DNA of 64,000 nucleotides from M3007 sp046329435 (GTDB lineage: Bacteria > Bacteroidota > Bacteroidia > Chitinophagales > Saprospiraceae): contig JAXLUR010000005.1 in the NCBI GenBank assembly GCA_046329435.1, positions 124,001 to 188,000 of the forward strand, in the 5' to 3' direction. Below are positions 20,712 to 28,287 of this stretch, in pieces (positions within the stretch are counted from its first letter, which is position 1; every line of letters starts with the position of its first letter). The notes beneath the pieces were generated by a model. That model had not been told where the DNA came from, searched no databases, and saw only the letters and a list, made by a program, of their open reading frames with translations. A program made the position numbers and the translations under genes.

Positions 20712-22478
20712 ATGCCGTTTAAAAAACAGTTTTTACCCCTGCTCCTGTCCTTGTTATTCGCGTGTCCGGTTGCCGTATTTGCCCAGAGCCGGCTCGATGA
20801 AGTAGTGACCCGGCTTAACAACGCGCCTGCGGACACAGCGGCCTGGTCGGCCCTCCACAACTGGTTTGATACTACCGGCCTTGCGCCCCAATTGTTGAGC
20901 GCCCAGCTGGATAGGTGGCTGGCGACTGTGCCCGAAGACAATCCCCGCCTGCGCGCCGAGCTGTACCGGCAGGCGGGGATCGTTCGGATGGATCTGGGCG
21001 AATTTCAGCCTTCCACCGACTATCTTTTGCAGGCCATGCGCCTCTTCGAGGCCCAATCGGACGCCTTCGGCATTGCGCTTACCAGGGTCAATTTTGGCTC
21101 GGTCAATTATTACCTCAACCAATACAAGGAAGCGATCGATTACTGGCAGCAGGCGGCGGGTTATTTTGCGCAGAAAGGGCCTTTTACGCGGCTGGCCCTC
21201 GCGTACAGCAATATCGGTTCGGCCTATGCCGAAATGAGCCGGCTTGATAGCGCGGAGGCCTACCATCGGCGGGCCATGCAAATCAGCGAACAGCAGCGCG
21301 ATCTGAAAGGCCTGGCGCGTGCCTGGAACAACCTGGGCGTCACGTACGAATACAGGAAAAAATACGACGATGCCCTGCGCTGCTATGCGCAAGCCCTTCA
21401 GTTGAGTGAGAAAATGAGCGACCAGGCCGGTTCCGTGCGGGCTATCCTAAATGCTGCGGCCGTGCTGACCTGCCAGTCCAGATTCGACGAGGCGCTTGCG
21501 GCCAACCAGGAGGCTATCGAGCGCCTGAAAGGCTGTCGGGAAAAATCATTGTACCGGCTTGCCTATCTCAACATGGCCGACCTGTACCGGCAAACAGGTC
21601 GTTACCGCGAGGCTTTCGACGCCCTTGACCAGTACCATCTGTACAAGGACTCGATCATGAACGAAGACAATACGCGCTATGTTCAGGACCTTCAAATTCT
21701 GTATGAAACGGAGAAAAAAGAGCATGAAATAGCGGAATTGAACCGAAAAAGCGAATCCCAGGCTTTCCGCCTCAACCAGCAACGCCTGCTCATGACAGGC
21801 CTGGCGCTCTTCATTTTGTTGCTGGGCGCGCTGGTTTGGATCGCCGTAAGCAGCCAGCGCCGGACGACGCGGCTGTTGCACAACATTCTCCCGGTCAGCG
21901 TTGCCGCCGAATTGCGGCAGACAGGCAGCGTCAAGCCCCGCCGCTATGAGGCTGTGACCGTACTGTTTGCAGACTTGGTGGGGTTCACCGAACTCGGCCA
22001 TGTGTTGTCTCCGGAGGAGCTGGTGCGGCTGATCGACCGCTATTATCACGCGTTCGATTCGATTATTGATCGTTATGGCCTGGAAAAAATCAAGACAATC
22101 GGCGATTCCTACATGTGCGCTTCCGGCCTGCCGCAGCCCAATCCCAAACACGCCGAAACGATTTTTCTTGCAGCCAGGGACATGTTGCGCTGGGTAGAGC
22201 AGGATGCGCGGCAAAGCATGTTCGACCACCTGCAGTTGAGGGTGGGTATTCACTCCGGGCCGGTGGTGGCCGGTGTAGCCGGAAAGATCAAATATGCCTA
22301 CGATATTTGGGGCGACACCGTCAATATTGCCGCAAGAATGGAACAATTCGGGGTGCCTGGCAAGATCAATCTGTCGAACGCGACCCGCGCGCTGCTCGAC
22401 CCGTCGATTGTGACCACCCTGCGGGAGCCTGTTGTTGTAAAAGGCCTTGGCCTGACCAATATGTATTTGTCCGATTGA
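20712..22478 (+). CDS. TPR-sensor adenylate/guanylate cyclase (class III)
   Basis: A 588-residue membrane protein. A signal/anchor at 1-24 is followed by an extracytoplasmic TPR array to about residue 320 (for example NFGSVNYYLNQYKEAIDYWQ, AWNNLGVTYEYRKKYDDALR). A coiled stretch and a transmembrane helix at about 359-380 come next, then a class III cyclase domain. That domain has both metal-binding aspartates (LFADLVGFT, TIGDSYM), the purine-selecting lysine (EKIKTIGD) and aspartate (YDIWGDTVNIAARM), and the transition-state N/R pair. Residue choice favours ATP over GTP. It probably turns an envelope signal read by the TPRs into cyclic nucleotide. It stands alone, divergent from parE. Confidence 0.9.
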   Translation: MPFKKQFLPLLLSLLFACPVAVFAQSRLDEVVTRLNNAPADTAAWSALHNWFDTTGLAPQLLSAQLDRWLATVPEDNPRLRAELYRQAGIVRMDLGEFQPSTDYLLQAMRLFEAQSDAFGIALTRVNFGSVNYYLNQYKEAIDYWQQAAGYFAQKGPFTRLALAYSNIGSAYAEMSRLDSAEAYHRRAMQISEQQRDLKGLARAWNNLGVTYEYRKKYDDALRCYAQALQLSEKMSDQAGSVRAILNAAAVLTCQSRFDEALAANQEAIERLKGCREKSLYRLAYLNMADLYRQTGRYREAFDALDQYHLYKDSIMNEDNTRYVQDLQILYETEKKEHEIAELNRKSESQAFRLNQQRLLMTGLALFILLLGALVWIAVSSQRRTTRLLHNILPVSVAAELRQTGSVKPRRYEAVTVLFADLVGFTELGHVLSPEELVRLIDRYYHAFDSIIDRYGLEKIKTIGDSYMCASGLPQPNPKHAETIFLAARDMLRWVEQDARQSMFDHLQLRVGIHSGPVVAGVAGKIKYAYDIWGDTVNIAARMEQFGVPGKINLSNATRALLDPSIVTTLREPVVVKGLGLTNMYLSD

Positions 22479-22491
22479 GCAGGCTGTCAGA

Positions 22492-22815
22492 TCAATGCGT
22501 TTGCCGTACAAATTCGAGGCCTTCATCGATCCAGCGGGCCAGGTCCTGGTCGGTGTCGAATCCTTCCGGCGCCACGTACAGGAATCCTTTAAGCGGTCGG
22601 CCGGTGAAGTCCATTTTCCGGCAATTCGGCTCGAGCAAAGCCGCCTCGTATTTCGTTTCGACAATGCGGACCATGAGTTCGTTGTTTACGATGCCGCAGG
22701 CCATTTTACCGCCGACCAGAAACGCCAGTCCACCAAACATCTTTTTTTCCTCGAAAGCAGTTTTTGCGCCAAGTATTTGCCGCATCCGGTCGGCCAGAAA
22801 GGAGTCGTAAGCCAT
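22492..22815 (-). CDS. TfoX N-terminal domain protein
   Basis: A 107-residue protein matching the TfoX/Sxy N-terminal domain: KKMFGGLAFLVGGKMACGI, ELMVRI, GFLYVAPEGFDTDQDLARW. The short length shows only the N-terminal domain is present, not the C-terminal half of Sxy. In gammaproteobacteria Sxy drives competence genes with CRP; in Bacteroidota these short forms have no proven role. It is the last gene of a closely spaced minus-strand trio. Confidence 0.85.
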   Translation of the reverse strand: MAYDSFLADRMRQILGAKTAFEEKKMFGGLAFLVGGKMACGIVNNELMVRIVETKYEAALLEPNCRKMDFTGRPLKGFLYVAPEGFDTDQDLARWIDEGLEFVRQTH

Positions 22816-22828
22816 GATTTTTGCGGAT

Positions 22829-23278
22829 TTACACGGAAAACTGCCGCAGATGATGGTCGAGATGGAGCCAGGTCAGGGTGCCCCATTGTTCTGGAGCGAG
22901 GGCGCCGAAAGCGTTGTGCGGAGCCCAGGGGCCGTCGAGGCCGCGGGTATGGGCGTCGTCGAGGTTGTCGAGCAGGCGTTTTTTCTCCTGTTCGAACATA
23001 CGGCCATCGGTGACAAGGAAAAATCTGGAAGTAGGGAGGTTTCTTTTGAATTCGGTTTTGCCGAGCACATACCACTTGAGCAGGCGGCGGGTGAGGAAAT
23101 TACCCTCGGGCGGCAACTGAAGTTTGCCCAATCCTACTTCCAGCGGCACATTGGCATGGGCGAGCATCTGGGCTACGGTCATTTTTCCCCATTGGCGAAC
23201 GGCGCCAGGTTGCAGGCTGTTTACTCTTTCGCGCAGGGCGGCAAACTCGGCGGGGTCGAAAATACTTTTCTTGTCCAT
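22829..23278 (-). CDS. DUF1569 (DinB-like) protein
   Basis: A 149-residue helical protein with the DUF1569 pattern: VRQWGKMTVAQMLAHANVPL near the start and WGTLTWLHLDHHLRQF at the end. The two histidine clusters sit where DinB-fold proteins bind a metal. Family activity is uncharacterised. The stop is 13 bases before the start of the downstream TfoX-like gene, so they are likely one operon. Confidence 0.85.
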   Translation of the reverse strand: MDKKSIFDPAEFAALRERVNSLQPGAVRQWGKMTVAQMLAHANVPLEVGLGKLQLPPEGNFLTRRLLKWYVLGKTEFKRNLPTSRFFLVTDGRMFEQEKKRLLDNLDDAHTRGLDGPWAPHNAFGALAPEQWGTLTWLHLDHHLRQFSV

Positions 23279-23291
23279 GGAGAAGATGACT

Positions 23292-23612
23292 TTATCGCAG
23301 GGTTTTGACGTAATCGAGCGAGGCCCTGGCCCACTCTGGCCATCGGGAGGCGTAGTGAGCGGGTATTTGAATCCAGCCGTTCATCGGCGATCGTTCGGTC
23401 ATGGGCCGGAAGGTATGTGCGCCGTCGAGGCTAAGCGCTTCCTGCGCCGCTTCGCCGCCCAGTTTGAACACCAGTACATCCCCTTTGGGCCAGTAAATGA
23501 AGGCGGCCTTGCCATTGGGGGCTTTGATGCAGGGGCAGCCAAACATTTTGCTTTTTTTGCCGTCGGCCAGGCTGTCTGCAATTTGATGGTAAAGGGTTTC
23601 CGCTGTGCTCAT
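23292..23612 (-). CDS. Small TfoX-like protein
   Basis: A 106-residue protein (MSTAETLYHQIADSLADGKK, SKMFGCPCIKAPNGKAAFIY, LVFKLGGEAAQEALSLDGA). The MFG...PNGKA...F core resembles the TfoX N-terminal fold and related MmcQ/YjbR-like proteins, but I cannot assign a named family with certainty. It is first in the trio, 13 bases before the DUF1569 gene. The AT-rich island begins just upstream of its start, so its native promoter may have been altered. Confidence 0.7.
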   Translation of the reverse strand: MSTAETLYHQIADSLADGKKSKMFGCPCIKAPNGKAAFIYWPKGDVLVFKLGGEAAQEALSLDGAHTFRPMTERSPMNGWIQIPAHYASRWPEWARASLDYVKTLR

Positions 23613-23681
23613 TTTGTGACTTTTCCTGAAAAAGGAGAGCCAAAATTAGTCAAATTTTAATAAAAAACAAAACTGACTATC

Positions 23682-23698
23682 CGCATATTGTACAGTAA
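23682..23698. repeat. 17-bp direct repeat, copy 1
   Basis: The sequence cgcatattgtacagtaa occurs here and again at 24441-24457 in the same orientation. The pair brackets the unknown membrane gene at 23779-24357. This copy lies at the left edge of the AT-rich island. Confidence 0.75.
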
Positions 23699-23778
23699 CC
23701 CGTTCGCACCACGGACAATTTTTATAACTATTTAAAAATCAATTACTTATGAATTATCCATTAGATTTTATTATTCCG

Positions 23779-24357
23779 TCAATCTTTATTCTTTGTGGTT
23801 TTGTCCTTTGGGCTGTCATTCGGCTTGGGGAGATTCGAGATACAATTGATAAGTTCCGTCCTTAAACTATCTTGTGTTTGTTCCAACTTTTCAATTTGTT
23901 TTTTTGAATCGGCTGCACCTTGAATTTTACCTTGATTACAAGTGAATGGAAGAACTGAACCTAATAAAATTGCTTGAAAAATAGCAATCATGGATAATAT
24001 TTCACTAACGGTTCTTTTACAGAACCAATTTGGAGTTATGGTCATGTCACCTCCAGATTCTAAATAATTGATATATCGGCTAACATAATCGTCCCCAAGA
24101 TGCTTTTTCATCATTATCCATTCTTCTGCTATTTCTTCTGGTGTCAAATCATTATCTTCATCATCTTCAAAATTAAGGTCAAATGTAAAACCCATTATTT
24201 GCGATTGCCTTACAAATTTCTCATCAATAAATTGTGAAATAATGGCATCAGTATATGATTTCCAATTATCATAATTTATAAATGTAAGAGTATCTATTTT
24301 ATCCAGTTGTTCGTTTAGCAGTTTAATTGCTCTTTTGCGGCGAAATGATTTAATCAT
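23779..24357 (-). CDS. Unknown protein with a central membrane segment
   Basis: A 192-residue protein in AT-rich DNA that I do not recognise. The N-terminus is basic (MIKSFRRKRAIKLLNEQLDK), followed by an acidic region (NFEDDEDNDLTPEEIAEEWI). One hydrophobic segment lies at about 118-138 (ILSMIAIFQAILLGSVLPFT), and a charged tail follows, partly coiled-coil-like (KKQIEKLEQTQDSLRTE). Codon use and base composition differ from the GC-rich flanks, so it was probably acquired. A TAGGTTTG box lies 28 bases upstream. The nearby transposase and the flanking 17-bp direct repeats suggest it moved in with a mobile element. Confidence 0.65.
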   Translation of the reverse strand: MIKSFRRKRAIKLLNEQLDKIDTLTFINYDNWKSYTDAIISQFIDEKFVRQSQIMGFTFDLNFEDDEDNDLTPEEIAEEWIMMKKHLGDDYVSRYINYLESGGDMTITPNWFCKRTVSEILSMIAIFQAILLGSVLPFTCNQGKIQGAADSKKQIEKLEQTQDSLRTELINCISNLPKPNDSPKDKTTKNKD

Positions 24358-24384
24358 CTTAATTTATCTCATTTTTTTATCCTG

Positions 24385-24392
24385 CAAACCTA
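24385..24392 (-). promoter_or_regulatory. -7 box TAGGTTTG upstream of the unknown membrane gene
   Basis: The minus-strand sequence TAGGTTTG matches TAnnTTTG exactly and is followed by a further C. No TTTG at the expected 19-21-base spacing was found, so only the -7 half is supported. Confidence 0.35.
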
Positions 24393-24440
24393 CGGAAAAA
24401 CCTCACATTTACAGCCTCAAAACCTTCAAAAATTAGTACA

Positions 24441-24457
24441 CGCATATTGTACAGTAA
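24441..24457. repeat. 17-bp direct repeat, copy 2
   Basis: An exact second copy of cgcatattgtacagtaa, 759 bases from the first and 91 bases upstream of the chosen transposase start. No inverted copy was found on the right side of the island. Confidence 0.75.
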
Positions 24458-24547
24458 TTCGTCGTTAAAATGGATACTTTCGTCGTAAACAACTCAAAAT
24501 CAGTGTTTAATGAATTAACTTTGTATTGTAATTCAAACGAAGTTAAC

Positions 24548-25492
24548 ATGAACCTTTTACAGTTTGTCAAAGATTACCCGAACGAAGAAGTTTGCCTTCA
24601 ACGCTTTGTTGAGTATCGTTTGCAGCGTGGTATCACTTGCGAAAAATGTGGCGAAGCAACCAAGCATTACTTCGTTAAGGCTCAAAAGCGGTTTGAATGT
24701 AGCAAGTGCAAGTGCCGCACTTCTTACAAGCAAGGAACTTTGATGGAAAAATCCAAAATTTCCATTCAAACATGGTTCATGCTCATTCACTTGATGACTA
24801 GCATCAAAAAGTCTTTGAGCGCATTAGAAGTTAGCCGCCAATTGGATGCGCGGTACGATACGATTTGGTACGCGATGCACAAAATCCGTAGTGCGATGGG
24901 TAAACGCGATGCGCGGTATGACTTGAACGGAACTGTTGAAATTGATGATGCTTTTTTCGTAGCCGTTGATTTAGGACGTGACAAGGAAGAAGAAATGAAA
25001 CGTGGTCGCGGTTCGCAGCGTGTTGCAAAGGTTCTGGTGATGGTTGAAAGTGAGCCAGTAACAAAAGAAGTGAAAATTGAGAAATACGGCAAAGACACGC
25101 CACACCGCAAAGACCGCAAAATGGGTTTTGTGAAAATGGTTGTAGTGGATGACCTTTCGCAGCAAACGGTTAATTTTGAAGCCGACAAAGCCCTAAATTC
25201 GGACGTGGTTGCAATTTCTGACGATTGGAAAGGGTACAGGGGTCTGGGCAAGGTTATCACCAAAGTTAATCAAATGGTAGTGCCTCCAAAACAAGCAATG
25301 GACAAACTGCCTTGGGTTCATACTGTAATCTCAAACGCCAAAAAAATGACAGCAGGTGTCCACCATTCAGTAGCAAAAGAGTACCTTCAAAACTACCTGA
25401 ATGAGTTTTGTTGGAAAATCAATCGCCGCAATTTTGAATCAGATTCATTTGAACGGGCAATGTGCATGGCAGTAGATGAATATTGGTGCTAA
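24548..25492 (+). CDS. IS1595-family transposase
   Basis: A 314-residue transposase starting MNLLQFVKDYPNEEVCLQRF. An N-terminal zinc ribbon is visible (CEKCG, then FECSKCKCRTSYKQGTLMEK), followed by a helix-turn-helix region and an ISXO2-like catalytic domain with aspartates in VEIDDAFF and AISDDWKGY. The last motif, HxxNxKKxxxGVHHSVAKEYLQ and FCWKINRR, is typical of the family. An in-frame ATG at 24470 would add 26 residues, but a TAACTTTG box at 24516-24523 lies inside that extension, so the later ATG is preferred. The frame is intact, so activity is possible. It overlaps the convergent passenger gene by 4 bases. Confidence 0.88.
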   Translation: MNLLQFVKDYPNEEVCLQRFVEYRLQRGITCEKCGEATKHYFVKAQKRFECSKCKCRTSYKQGTLMEKSKISIQTWFMLIHLMTSIKKSLSALEVSRQLDARYDTIWYAMHKIRSAMGKRDARYDLNGTVEIDDAFFVAVDLGRDKEEEMKRGRGSQRVAKVLVMVESEPVTKEVKIEKYGKDTPHRKDRKMGFVKMVVVDDLSQQTVNFEADKALNSDVVAISDDWKGYRGLGKVITKVNQMVVPPKQAMDKLPWVHTVISNAKKMTAGVHHSVAKEYLQNYLNEFCWKINRRNFESDSFERAMCMAVDEYWC

Positions 25493-26049
25493 TTTTTGGT
25501 TAAACGAATACGTTGTCCCTGTATGGACATCTTTATTTGATTATCCCCAATTTCACCAATTTCATTGCCATATTGGTCATATAATGAGTTATTAGAGACA
25601 TCACCACCTTCATTGCTAATTAACCTACCCGTAGTACCTTCAATGACTTCACCATACCATTTGTTGGGGCTGACCACTATCTTGACCTGCACACCATTTT
25701 CGTCTGCGGAGTAATTTCCAACATAACTTGAAGACGCATTAGGAGAGTCACTTGAAAGGTCAGAATTATGTGAGTTTTTCAAACCCTTATCAACAAAAAC
25801 AAGCAAAACTAACAAAATGGCATATTTGATAAAACCAATAAAAAAATTCTTTGATAGCGCCCAAGTTAGCGGAAAAACTATCAAGCCACAAATTAAAAGC
25901 AACAATGGATTTACGTTTGCGCCAGTAATAATTCCCAAGCCTTTTCCTCCTAATAGGTAAAATATCAAAACGCTTAGCACGTATATTCCAATGAAACGAA
26001 AAGTTTTAAAAAGCCTACTGGATGATGATTGTGGTTGACTCTGTTCCAT
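25489..26049 (-). CDS. Unknown membrane protein, probable IS1595 passenger
   Basis: A 186-residue protein with three hydrophobic segments in its first half (FIGIYVLSVLIFYLLGG, LLLLICGLIVFPLTWAL, FIGFIKYAILLVLLVFV). A polar C-terminal domain follows, with beta-rich sequence (NKWYGEVIEGTTGRLISNEG, LYDQYGNEIGEIGDNQIKMS). I do not recognise the family. Its stop codon overlaps the transposase stop tail to tail, so the two genes are probably inherited as one unit. A TATGTTTG box 48 bases upstream can drive it. The C-terminal part resembles small beta domains that end many Bacteroidota membrane proteins of unknown role. Confidence 0.65.
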   Translation of the reverse strand: MEQSQPQSSSSRLFKTFRFIGIYVLSVLIFYLLGGKGLGIITGANVNPLLLLICGLIVFPLTWALSKNFFIGFIKYAILLVLLVFVDKGLKNSHNSDLSSDSPNASSSYVGNYSADENGVQVKIVVSPNKWYGEVIEGTTGRLISNEGGDVSNNSLYDQYGNEIGEIGDNQIKMSIQGQRIRLTKN

Positions 26050-26096
26050 TATGGTTAGGTGTGATTTATGATTTATATGATTTCAGAAAGACCTTG

Positions 26097-26104
26097 CAAA
26101 CATA
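26097..26104 (-). promoter_or_regulatory. -7 box TATGTTTG for the passenger gene
   Basis: The minus-strand TATGTTTG fits TAnnTTTG. It partly overlaps the candidate right end of the IS1595-family element, as seen for some passenger promoters. No clear -33 element. Confidence 0.35.
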
Positions 26105-26168
26105 CTGAATTTTTGAAAGGTTTAAAAATTGAAAAAACAGATATTTATAGTAAAAAGGAGATTTAAGA

Positions 26169-26339
26169 ATGAACAAATCAAAATTAAGTCAAGACGACCA
26201 GCAACGTTTGGAACAAATGAGCGACGAAGTACAATCAATGACATTGTCTGTACGAGAACTTGTAAAATCCTTACAAAAGACGTTTGAACTTATCAAACAG
26301 TACGACCGAAGTCGCGCCGATTTAAAGAATAACAACTAA
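26169..26339 (+). CDS. 56-residue helical protein next to the methyltransferase
   Basis: A short frame beginning MNKSKLSQDDQQRLEQMSDE and ending ADLKNNN. It is highly charged and wholly helical in appearance, with heptad-like spacing (VRELVKSLQKTFELIKQY). An aaaggag sequence lies about 8 bases before the ATG, a strong Shine-Dalgarno site for this phylum, which supports translation. Its stop codon TAA is exactly the target triplet duplicated by the IS5 insertion. Without the IS, the stop would be 9 bases before the methyltransferase ATG, so the two were one transcription unit. Function unknown; a regulator or accessory subunit of the modification gene is possible. Confidence 0.55.
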   Translation: MNKSKLSQDDQQRLEQMSDEVQSMTLSVRELVKSLQKTFELIKQYDRSRADLKNNN

Positions 26340-27207
26340 GAGCATGTTGAGTTTTTTGAAATGGTATAAAAAAGGGAATCAGTTCATACCTTTTGAGTGT
26401 CTAAATCGAAGTGTATGGTCACTCAATTTACTGAGCTTACTGATTCCCAGTGGGAAGTTATGAAGGATGTATTTAATCACCAAAGAAAACGGAAACACAA
26501 CTTGCGAGAAGTTGTAAATGCGCTGTTTTTCATACTTCGAACCGGTCTTCAGTGGCGGAATTTGCCCCGAAATTTTCCGAAATGGACGATTGTTTACTAC
26601 TATTTTCGGCATTGGCAAAAAGATGGGACGATTGAGATTTTGAACATGTATTTGGTAGAGCTAGAGCGTCAGGCATGGGACAAAGAAGCGACGCCAAGCA
26701 TAATATGCCTTGATAGTCAAAGTGTTAAGAGCGCACCAATGGTTAAAGAAGGCCGAGGTCTGGATCCGTTCAAAAAAGTAAATGGCAGAAAAAGACACAT
26801 CGCATCGGATACTTTGGGGTTGATTTTAGATGTTTCTGTGGCGGCTGCCAACTCGTCTGACGCTGTGGAGGGTTGTAAGATCATGAAACGTAGTAGCGAC
26901 CTATGGAGTAGGCTCTTGAAGGTGCTTGTGGACGGGGCTTATCAAGGTCAATTTTTGAGTTGGGTCAAAGAAAATACCGGAGCATTGGTTGAGATAGCTT
27001 CCCGCCCTCCGACACAAAAAGGCTTTGTACCAATTAAATGGAGATGGGTGGTTGAGCGAACATTTTCATGGTTCAATTTCTTTCGACGCTTATCCAAAGA
27101 CTATGAAAAAACAACAGAAAGTTCGAAGGCGTGGATTCTTCTAGCCAATTGTTCGGTTATAGTCAACCGATTTAGGTGTGAACCAAATTAAATTCCTCAA
27201 CATGCTC
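26340..27207 (+). mobile_element. IS5-family insertion sequence, complete (868 bp)
   Basis: Perfect 12-bp terminal inverted repeats gagcatgttgag (26340-26351) and ctcaacatgctc (27196-27207) are flanked by a TAA direct repeat (26337-26339 and 27208-27210). A 3-bp TNA duplication is typical of the ISL2/IS1031 side of the IS5 family. One intact transposase fills the element. Perfect ends and target duplication suggest a recent insertion. Confidence 0.93.
26415..27191 (+). CDS. IS5-family transposase
   Basis: A 258-residue DDE transposase starting MVTQFTELTDSQWEVMKDVF. It has the IS5-type N-terminal domain (ALFFILRTGLQWRNLPRNFP) and the catalytic residues in CLDSQSVKSAP, VLVDGAYQG and VVERTFSWFNFFRRL. 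A GTG at 26397 would add six residues; the ATG was chosen because family members start just before LTDSQW. The frame is uninterrupted. Confidence 0.92.
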   Translation: MVTQFTELTDSQWEVMKDVFNHQRKRKHNLREVVNALFFILRTGLQWRNLPRNFPKWTIVYYYFRHWQKDGTIEILNMYLVELERQAWDKEATPSIICLDSQSVKSAPMVKEGRGLDPFKKVNGRKRHIASDTLGLILDVSVAAANSSDAVEGCKIMKRSSDLWSRLLKVLVDGAYQGQFLSWVKENTGALVEIASRPPTQKGFVPIKWRWVVERTFSWFNFFRRLSKDYEKTTESSKAWILLANCSVIVNRFRCEPN

Positions 27208-27219
27208 TAAGAAGTAACT

Positions 27220-28245
27220 ATGGCAAGAAACGCATCAAATAAATTACTGCAACAGGCTAAAAAATCAAAAAGTGATGAGTTCTACACGCAACTTTCTGAT
27301 ATTGAAAGTGAATTGCAACACTATAAAAATCATTTCAAGAATAAGGTAGTTTATTGTAATTGTGATGACGCTCGTATTAGCAATTTCTTTAAATATTTCG
27401 CTGACAATTTCAAGGAATTAGGACTAAAAAAACTTATTGCAGCTTGCTATCAAAAGCAAAAGAATGATTTATTTAATACAGAAGAAACTGCAAATGGCTT
27501 CTACTTTGAATATACAGGTAAAGAAGACGAAACCCCCTCACCAAATTCTAACGATATTATTCATTTTAAAGGTGATGGAGACTTTCGTAGCCCTGAAAGC
27601 ATTGAACTATTAAAGCGATCAGATATTGTTGTTACTAACCCTCCTTTTTCTTTGTTCAGAGAATATGTAGGCCAACTAGTAAAGTATGACAAGAAATTTT
27701 TGATTATTGGCAACATTAACGCAATTACATACAAAGAAATTTTTAAACTTATCAAAGAAAATAGAGCTTGGTTAGGAATAAATCTTGGAAGGGGAGTTTC
27801 CGGCTTTATTGTGCCTGAACACTACGAACTTTATGGCACAGAAGCACGAATAGATAATTTAGGAAATAGAATTGTATCGCCAAACAATTGCTTGTGGCTA
27901 ACAAACTTGGACAACTTCAAGAGGCACGAAGACATTGATCTAACAAGAAAATACTTTGGAAACGAGAATGAATATCCTAAATACGACAATTATGACGGCA
28001 TAAACGTTGATAAAACAGAAGACATACCATTGGACTATGATGGACACATAGGAGTACCTATTACATTTTTACATAAATTTAATCCTGATCAATTTGAAAT
28101 AATTAAATTCAGAAAAGGAAACGATGACAAAGATTTATCAATAGCTGGGAAATGTCCGTATTTCAGGATTATAATTAGAAATAAACGGTTACAAGACAAG
28201 TCATTGAATAGAAGTATACATAACCAACAGACAATAATGGTTTGA
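27220..28245 (+). CDS. EcoRI-type adenine-specific DNA methyltransferase
   Basis: A 341-residue protein of the M.EcoRI family, close to the usual length. The family start KKSKSDEFYTQLSDIESELQ and VVYCNCDDARISNFFKYF are present, as is the N6-adenine catalytic motif IVVTNPPFSLFREYV and the downstream GVPITFLHKFNP. It transfers a methyl group from S-adenosylmethionine to adenine, presumably in a GAATTC-like site. No EcoRI-like nuclease is found in the window, so it appears to be an orphan. It lies in AT-rich DNA and was the second gene after the 56-residue ORF until the IS5 insertion placed 868 bases between them. Transcription may now start in or near the IS. Confidence 0.88.
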   Translation: MARNASNKLLQQAKKSKSDEFYTQLSDIESELQHYKNHFKNKVVYCNCDDARISNFFKYFADNFKELGLKKLIAACYQKQKNDLFNTEETANGFYFEYTGKEDETPSPNSNDIIHFKGDGDFRSPESIELLKRSDIVVTNPPFSLFREYVGQLVKYDKKFLIIGNINAITYKEIFKLIKENRAWLGINLGRGVSGFIVPEHYELYGTEARIDNLGNRIVSPNNCLWLTNLDNFKRHEDIDLTRKYFGNENEYPKYDNYDGINVDKTEDIPLDYDGHIGVPITFLHKFNPDQFEIIKFRKGNDDKDLSIAGKCPYFRIIIRNKRLQDKSLNRSIHNQQTIMV

Positions 28246-28287
28246 CTTGATTTTGGGTGTAAATGGGTATAGTTGCCAATATTAAAC

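Larger units (their letters stand above)
24419..26123. mobile_element. IS1595-family element with passenger gene (candidate boundaries)
   Basis: The transposase at 24548 defines the family. A candidate imperfect inverted repeat was found by eye: left 24419-24439 (aaaaccttcaaaaattagta...), right 26102-26123, whose reverse complement begins aaacctttcaaaaattcagt. About 19 of 22 aligned positions agree with two gaps. It encloses the transposase and the convergent membrane-protein gene, consistent with the known habit of some IS1595-family elements to carry passengers. No 8-bp target duplication is visible, so the edges are tentative or the element is old. Confidence 0.4.

Noticed and set aside
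23749..23865. 38-residue plus-strand ORF with one membrane segment (MNYPLDFIIPSIFILCGFVL)
   Set aside because: It is antisense to the hydrophilic C-terminus of the 192-residue gene, and reverse reading of Lys/Asn-rich codons readily gives hydrophobic sequence. No ribosome site was seen.
24441..26170. Inverted copy of the 17-bp repeat as an IS1595 right end
   Set aside because: Its reverse complement ttactgtacaatatgcg was not found between 24458 and 28300.
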